A stretch of 8,482 bases of DNA, from positions 1 to 8,482 of the forward strand of contig CAMYOR010000031.1 of the NCBI GenBank assembly GCA_947278105.1, read 5' to 3'. The notes below the pieces were generated by a model. The model did not search any database and was not told where the DNA came from. It saw nothing but the letters and a program-made list of their open reading frames with translations. The translations under genes and the position numbers were made by a program. Positions within the stretch are counted from its first letter, which is position 1, and each line of letters begins with the position of its first letter. Shown piece by piece: positions 6,139-8,482 of this stretch. Origin of the DNA: an uncultured Tissierellia bacterium. Lineage in GTDB: Bacteria; Bacillota; Clostridia; Tissierellales; Peptoniphilaceae.

Positions 6139-6187
6139 AGCTGCCTCCTTATTCCACAAAAAATACAAGCTTCCTTCTATTTTTGTA

Positions 6188-6200
6188 CCCCGATCGGAGA
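6188..6200. promoter_or_regulatory. Small palindrome in the DUF169 leader (possible operator)
   Basis: The palindrome CCGATCGG (6190-6197) sits in a short G/C island, about 15 bp past the -10 box of the DUF169 promoter, in otherwise A/T-rich DNA. The position would suit a repressor site. The evidence is only the symmetry and placement. Confidence 0.25.
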
Positions 6201-6212
6201 GAAAAAATCATA

Positions 6213-6241
6213 ATTATAAATATTTTTTTATAATTGGTCAA
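6213..6241 (-). promoter_or_regulatory. Strong sigma-A promoter of the DUF169 gene
   Basis: Minus strand TTGACC (6241-6236), 17 bp A/T-only spacer, TATAAT (6218-6213). It has eleven of twelve consensus bases at ideal spacing. The transcript would start near 6206 with a leader of about 65-70 nt. Confidence 0.85.
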
Positions 6242-6268
6242 TCTTTTTTCGCTCTTTTAAAAAACAGG

Positions 6269-7714
6269 TTATTGAGGGCTTTCGGAAGATAAGAGTGTAC
6301 AAGTCCCTCGTATATCCTCTTCCAAGTCCTTTTTTGGCATTTTCTTTAATTCATCTCTTAAAAGGGCCATAGCCAGGAGGAAGGCAAGAAGGTCAGTGAC
6401 CGGCTGGGCAAACATAACTCCATTCAGGCCGAAGACCTTTGGAAGGAGGATAAGAAGGGGGATCAGAAATACAATTTGCTTACAGAAGGAAATCGCCGCT
6501 CCCTTGGCCGCTTTTCCGATAGCCGGAAAAAAAGTCGAGGTACAGATCTGCATCCCATTTAAAAAGGTGCAAAACAGAAAAGTTCGCATAAATTTTACGG
6601 CATAGTCATCATAGAGGCTGTCTCCGCCTTTGCCAAAAAGGTCGATGATCGGGTGGGGAAAGAGTTCAAAAAGAGCCCAGGAGGCCAGGGAGATCAGGAT
6701 GGCATCGGTCATAAAGAGCCTGACGGTTTTCCGGACCCGGCTGTACTTTTGCGCTCCATAATTGTAACTGCAAATCGGCTGAGCCCCGTTAATCAGGCCA
6801 ATGATCAGGGCGATGAAAATAACGCTGATTTTTATGACAATGCCGGCGACTGCAATTGGTGTATCAGCCCCGTAGATCGACTTTTCACCATAGGTTCGAA
6901 GAACATTATTTAGGGTGACCTGGACCAGCAAATTCGAAAACTGGAAGATAAAGGAGTTGGCACCCAGCTTGCAAATTTCAAAGGCTTCCTTCCAACGGGG
7001 AAGAAAATCCGAAAGGTGAAAAGAAACACAGCGAAAATTACGAAAATAGATGGCCAGCATACTGGCAGAAAGGATCTGGCTAATCACCGTCGCCCAGGCC
7101 GCACCTGCGATGCCCCAATGGAAAACAAAGATAAAAAGGGGATCTAGAAGCGTATTTAAGAGGGCCCCGGCAATAATGGAAATCATCGAATACTTCGGAC
7201 TCCCGTCGGCCCGGACCAAAGGATTGGTCCCGGTGGAAAAGAGGAAAAAAGGCATGCCTAATGAGGTAATTCCCGCATAGGCAAAAGCATAGGGGAGAAT
7301 TTTTTCGGTTGCTCCAAAAAAGCGCAGGAGGGGAGATAAAAAGGACCGGACAAGAATACAAAGGATGATCCCGCTTAGAACTAGGAGTCCCGCCCCCGTC
7401 CCAGCGATTTTTTTTGCCTTCTCTTCATTCCCTCTTCCCAGCTCCAAGTTAAATCCAGAGGCAGAGCCCAGACCGACCATAAGTCCGATGGCCAAGCAAA
7501 GAGTCGTTAAGGGAAAGGACACACTAGTTGCGGCATTACCTAGGATTCCCACCCCTTGACCGATAAAAATCTGATCGACAATATTATAGAGCGCACTGAT
7601 CACGTTTGCGATCATCGCAGGAATCGCTAAAGAACGCAGGAGGGGTTTCAAAGGCTTTGTCCCTAGGGGATTTTCCTTAACGATTTCTAATTCTTTTTTT
7701 ATTTCTTTTTCCAT
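6269..7714 (-). CDS. MATE family multidrug efflux transporter, MepA type (MATE 2)
   Basis: This second polytopic MATE antiporter has 481 residues from ATG 7714. Signatures are VDQIFIGQGVGI (46-57), RADGSPKY (168-175), LLDPLFIF (189-196) and QPICSYNYGAQKYSRVRKT in the second half, the same set as MATE 1. The 20-residue N-terminus is charged and Lys/Glu-rich, and the C-terminal tail is also charged. The start is uncertain. A GTG at 7741 (490 residues) follows GGGGAG by only 2 nt, while the ATG at 7714 has only a poor GGAAA. The GGGGAG can be locked in a hairpin (7745-7781). The promoter 7854-7882 overlaps an exact inverted repeat, so repressor control is likely. No strong terminator separates it from the DUF169 gene. 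The substrate is unknown, but drugs or toxic metabolites are usual. Confidence 0.95.
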   Translation of the reverse strand: MEKEIKKELEIVKENPLGTKPLKPLLRSLAIPAMIANVISALYNIVDQIFIGQGVGILGNAATSVSFPLTTLCLAIGLMVGLGSASGFNLELGRGNEEKAKKIAGTGAGLLVLSGIILCILVRSFLSPLLRFFGATEKILPYAFAYAGITSLGMPFFLFSTGTNPLVRADGSPKYSMISIIAGALLNTLLDPLFIFVFHWGIAGAAWATVISQILSASMLAIYFRNFRCVSFHLSDFLPRWKEAFEICKLGANSFIFQFSNLLVQVTLNNVLRTYGEKSIYGADTPIAVAGIVIKISVIFIALIIGLINGAQPICSYNYGAQKYSRVRKTVRLFMTDAILISLASWALFELFPHPIIDLFGKGGDSLYDDYAVKFMRTFLFCTFLNGMQICTSTFFPAIGKAAKGAAISFCKQIVFLIPLLILLPKVFGLNGVMFAQPVTDLLAFLLAMALLRDELKKMPKKDLEEDIRGTCTLLSSESPQ

Positions 7715-7744
7715 GGTTTTGTTTTTCCAGTTCTTATTCACAGC

Positions 7745-7781
7745 TCCCCTGTGAAAGAAAAATTGTTCTTTTCTTTAGGGA
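7745..7781 (-). promoter_or_regulatory. Hairpin covering the MATE 2 Shine-Dalgarno
   Basis: Minus strand TCCCT-AAAGAAAA (7781-7769) pairs with TTTTCTTT (7761-7754) and, past a CAC bulge, with AGGGGA (7750-7745). The last segment contains the only good SD-like sequence before the gene. The fold would limit ribosome access. No known ligand-binding aptamer was recognised upstream. Confidence 0.45.
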
Positions 7782-7851
7782 TCCGTCCAATTGGGGTAAA
7801 ATTTTTTGTAGTCCATTCGGCCGACTATTTTGTCCCGCTTGGCCGGTACAG

Positions 7852-7870
7852 GTACTTTATTTTAAAGTAC
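7852..7870. promoter_or_regulatory. Perfect inverted repeat: putative operator of MATE 2
   Basis: GTACTTTA-TTT-TAAAGTAC is an exact 8-bp inverted repeat with a 3-bp centre. It covers the -10 box and part of the spacer of the MATE 2 promoter. This is the usual place and size for a dimeric repressor site (TetR, MarR or similar). No regulator gene is in the window. Confidence 0.55.
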
Positions 7871-7882
7871 AAAGATAGTCAA
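7854..7882 (-). promoter_or_regulatory. Sigma-A promoter of MATE 2
   Basis: Minus strand TTGACT (7882-7877), 17 bp spacer, TAAAGT (7859-7854). The -35 is 5/6 and the -10 is 4/6. The transcript would start near 7847, giving a leader of 105-130 nt. Confidence 0.7.
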
Positions 7883-8020
7883 GAAATAAATCATCTTGCA
7901 AATTGAAGACATCCGTGAACAGGGCCTCCTTAGTGGGGTTCTAGATTCCCTATGTAATAGGTTTATTTAATATAAGAAAGGAAAAAGTTTCTTTTGAATA
8001 AAAAAATTTTTCATTAAGAC

Positions 8021-8048
8021 TTGTCAAGGAATTAAAAATCGGTATAAT
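8021..8048 (+). promoter_or_regulatory. Strong sigma-A promoter upstream of candidate sRNA / GNAT 2 leader
   Basis: TTGTCA (8021-8026), 16 bp spacer, TATAAT (8043-8048), with an A/T-rich upstream stretch resembling an UP element. It has eleven of twelve consensus bases. Transcription would start near 8055. Confidence 0.8.
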
Positions 8049-8052
8049 TAAT

Positions 8053-8067
8053 TTGTAAGCGCTAGCT
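8053..8067 (+). promoter_or_regulatory. Catabolite-response element (CcpA cre-like site)
   Basis: TTGTAAGCGCTAGCT fits the degenerate cre consensus WTGNAANCGNWNNCW at every defined position. It lies over the expected transcription start of the promoter at 8021-8048, where CcpA binding would repress. Confidence 0.6.
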
Positions 8068-8163
8068 AACACATTCAGAGACAGGCGCATACACTCCTCC
8101 TCTATTTCCACAACCGAAGAACCACCGGATGCTTTCTGCCAGAGCATACCGGTGGTTTCTTTA
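8055..8163 (+). ncRNA. Candidate small RNA (or attenuated GNAT 2 leader) with anti-SD stretch
   Basis: A near-consensus promoter and a strong hairpin terminator bound about 105 nt without a credible ORF. The middle part (about 8091-8120) is C/U/A-rich and looks unpaired. It carries CTCCTCCTCT (8094-8103), complementary to Shine-Dalgarno sequences. The 3' end is a long G/C stem with a T-rich tail. A second TATAAT (8178-8183) directly before GNAT 2 could let that gene be transcribed independently. The alternative is that this is simply the GNAT 2 leader with an attenuator. No known RNA family is recognised. Confidence 0.45.
8120..8163 (+). terminator. Hairpin terminator before GNAT 2
   Basis: AACCACCGG (8120-8128) pairs with CCGGTGGTT (8149-8157), and inside it TGCT (8130-8133) pairs with AGCA (8143-8146). 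TTTCTTTA follows, starting at the stem end. The tail is interrupted by one C, so termination may be partial. Confidence 0.65.
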
Positions 8164-8177
8164 TGTCCTCCCTTGGG

Positions 8178-8183
8178 TATAAT
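8178..8183 (+). promoter_or_regulatory. Possible -10 box of GNAT 2
   Basis: A consensus TATAAT lies 25 bp before the GNAT 2 start codon and past the hairpin terminator. The -35 region (TTTCTT at 16 bp spacing) is poor and there is no proper extended -10, so activity is uncertain. Confidence 0.35.
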
Positions 8184-8208
8184 AATCAGGAAAAAGAAAG
8201 GAGAAATC

Positions 8209-8482
8209 ATGGAGTCACCTATTCATTTTCGGCTGGCAGAGGAGGCGGACCTTCCTGCCATTATCAATATTTACAGTAAAATTTTAAAAAACCAGGAGGA
8301 GGGCAAGGCTTCCATCGGCTGGGTTCGGGGAGTTTATCCTACGGAAAAAACCGCCCGGGAAGCCCTGGATAAAAAGACCTTATACGTGGAAGAATCCCGG
8401 GGAAAAGTCTGTGGCTCTGCAGTGATCAACCAAAACCAGGTGGATGTTTACGCAAAAGCTTCCTGGCATTACCCTGCTTCAG
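8209..8482 (+). CDS. GNAT family N-acetyltransferase, 3' end cut by the window
   Basis: The ATG at 8209 is preceded by AAAGGAG at 6 nt. The visible 91 residues begin MESPIHFRLAEEADLPAIINI, the usual first beta strand and helix of a GNAT domain. GWVRGVYPTEKTAREAL, TLYVEESRGKVCGSAVINQNQ and VDVYAKASWHYPAS follow. This resembles a widespread Bacillota group of unassigned acetyltransferases with the GWIRGVYPT and INQ-VDVY motifs. The acetyl-CoA loop (motif A) would lie beyond the window edge. It is transcribed divergently from MATE 2, downstream of the cre-like site and hairpin terminator. The frame is still open at the edge, so this is a partial gene, not a broken one. Confidence 0.88.
   Translation, partial: MESPIHFRLAEEADLPAIINIYSKILKNQEEGKASIGWVRGVYPTEKTAREALDKKTLYVEESRGKVCGSAVINQNQVDVYAKASWHYPAS

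Noticed and set aside
7950..8210. Minus-strand open frame of 86 codons
   Set aside because: It crosses the promoter, cre site and terminator hairpin. No SD or family features are seen.
1..8482. CRISPR arrays, tRNA/rRNA genes, insertion sequences, toxin-antitoxin pairs
   Set aside because: No regularly spaced repeats, tRNA-like folds, transposase motifs or terminal inverted repeats were found on reading both strands.

Overview
The window reads as chromosomal DNA from a low-to-mid-GC Gram-positive anaerobe of the Clostridia/Tissierellia kind (Bacillota). The grounds are strong AGGAGG-type ribosome binding sites, sigma-A-like promoters, A/T-rich spacers, a catabolite-response-like site and protein families typical of that group. 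No species is named because nothing in the sequence fixes one.

Layout. 1-258 (-) is the decayed start of a two-component response regulator. 299-1684 (-) is a MepA-type MATE efflux pump. Its long leader (about 1735-1963, -) carries an FMN-type riboswitch aptamer whose flavin-ring contacts are kept but whose presumed phosphate contacts are changed, followed by a terminator/antiterminator array. A short SD-preceded ORF (1922-1996) runs into the aptamer. Two opposed promoters overlap at 2097-2128. 2374-3465 (+) is a membrane-anchored alpha/beta hydrolase of PAF-acetylhydrolase/dienelactone-hydrolase type. 3529-4571 (-) is an azlC-azlD branched-chain amino-acid exporter operon with an ATGA overlap. 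4734-5240 (+) is a GNAT acetyltransferase, which shares a bidirectional terminator with the converging 5380-6138 (-) DUF169 gene. 6269-7714 (-) is a second MATE pump, with a palindromic operator in its promoter and a hairpin over its Shine-Dalgarno sequence. 8021-8163 (+) is a strong promoter, a cre-like site and a terminator bounding about 105 nt with a CUCCUCCU stretch (candidate small RNA or leader attenuator). 8209 to the window end (+) is a partial second GNAT gene.

How it fits together. The window is mostly small transport and detoxification units (two MATE pumps, AzlCD, two acetyltransferases, a hydrolase), each with its own promoter and terminator. The outstanding item is the first MATE unit. 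Its leader resembles the reported rare FMN-riboswitch variants that sit upstream of multidrug pumps in Clostridioides difficile and relatives, and which bind riboflavin, lumiflavin or lumichrome rather than FMN. By inference this pump is switched on by a flavin degradation product or a flavin-like toxin. The MATE 1 block also looks more GC-rich in codon choice than its neighbours and ends in a broken regulator gene, which fits acquisition as cargo.
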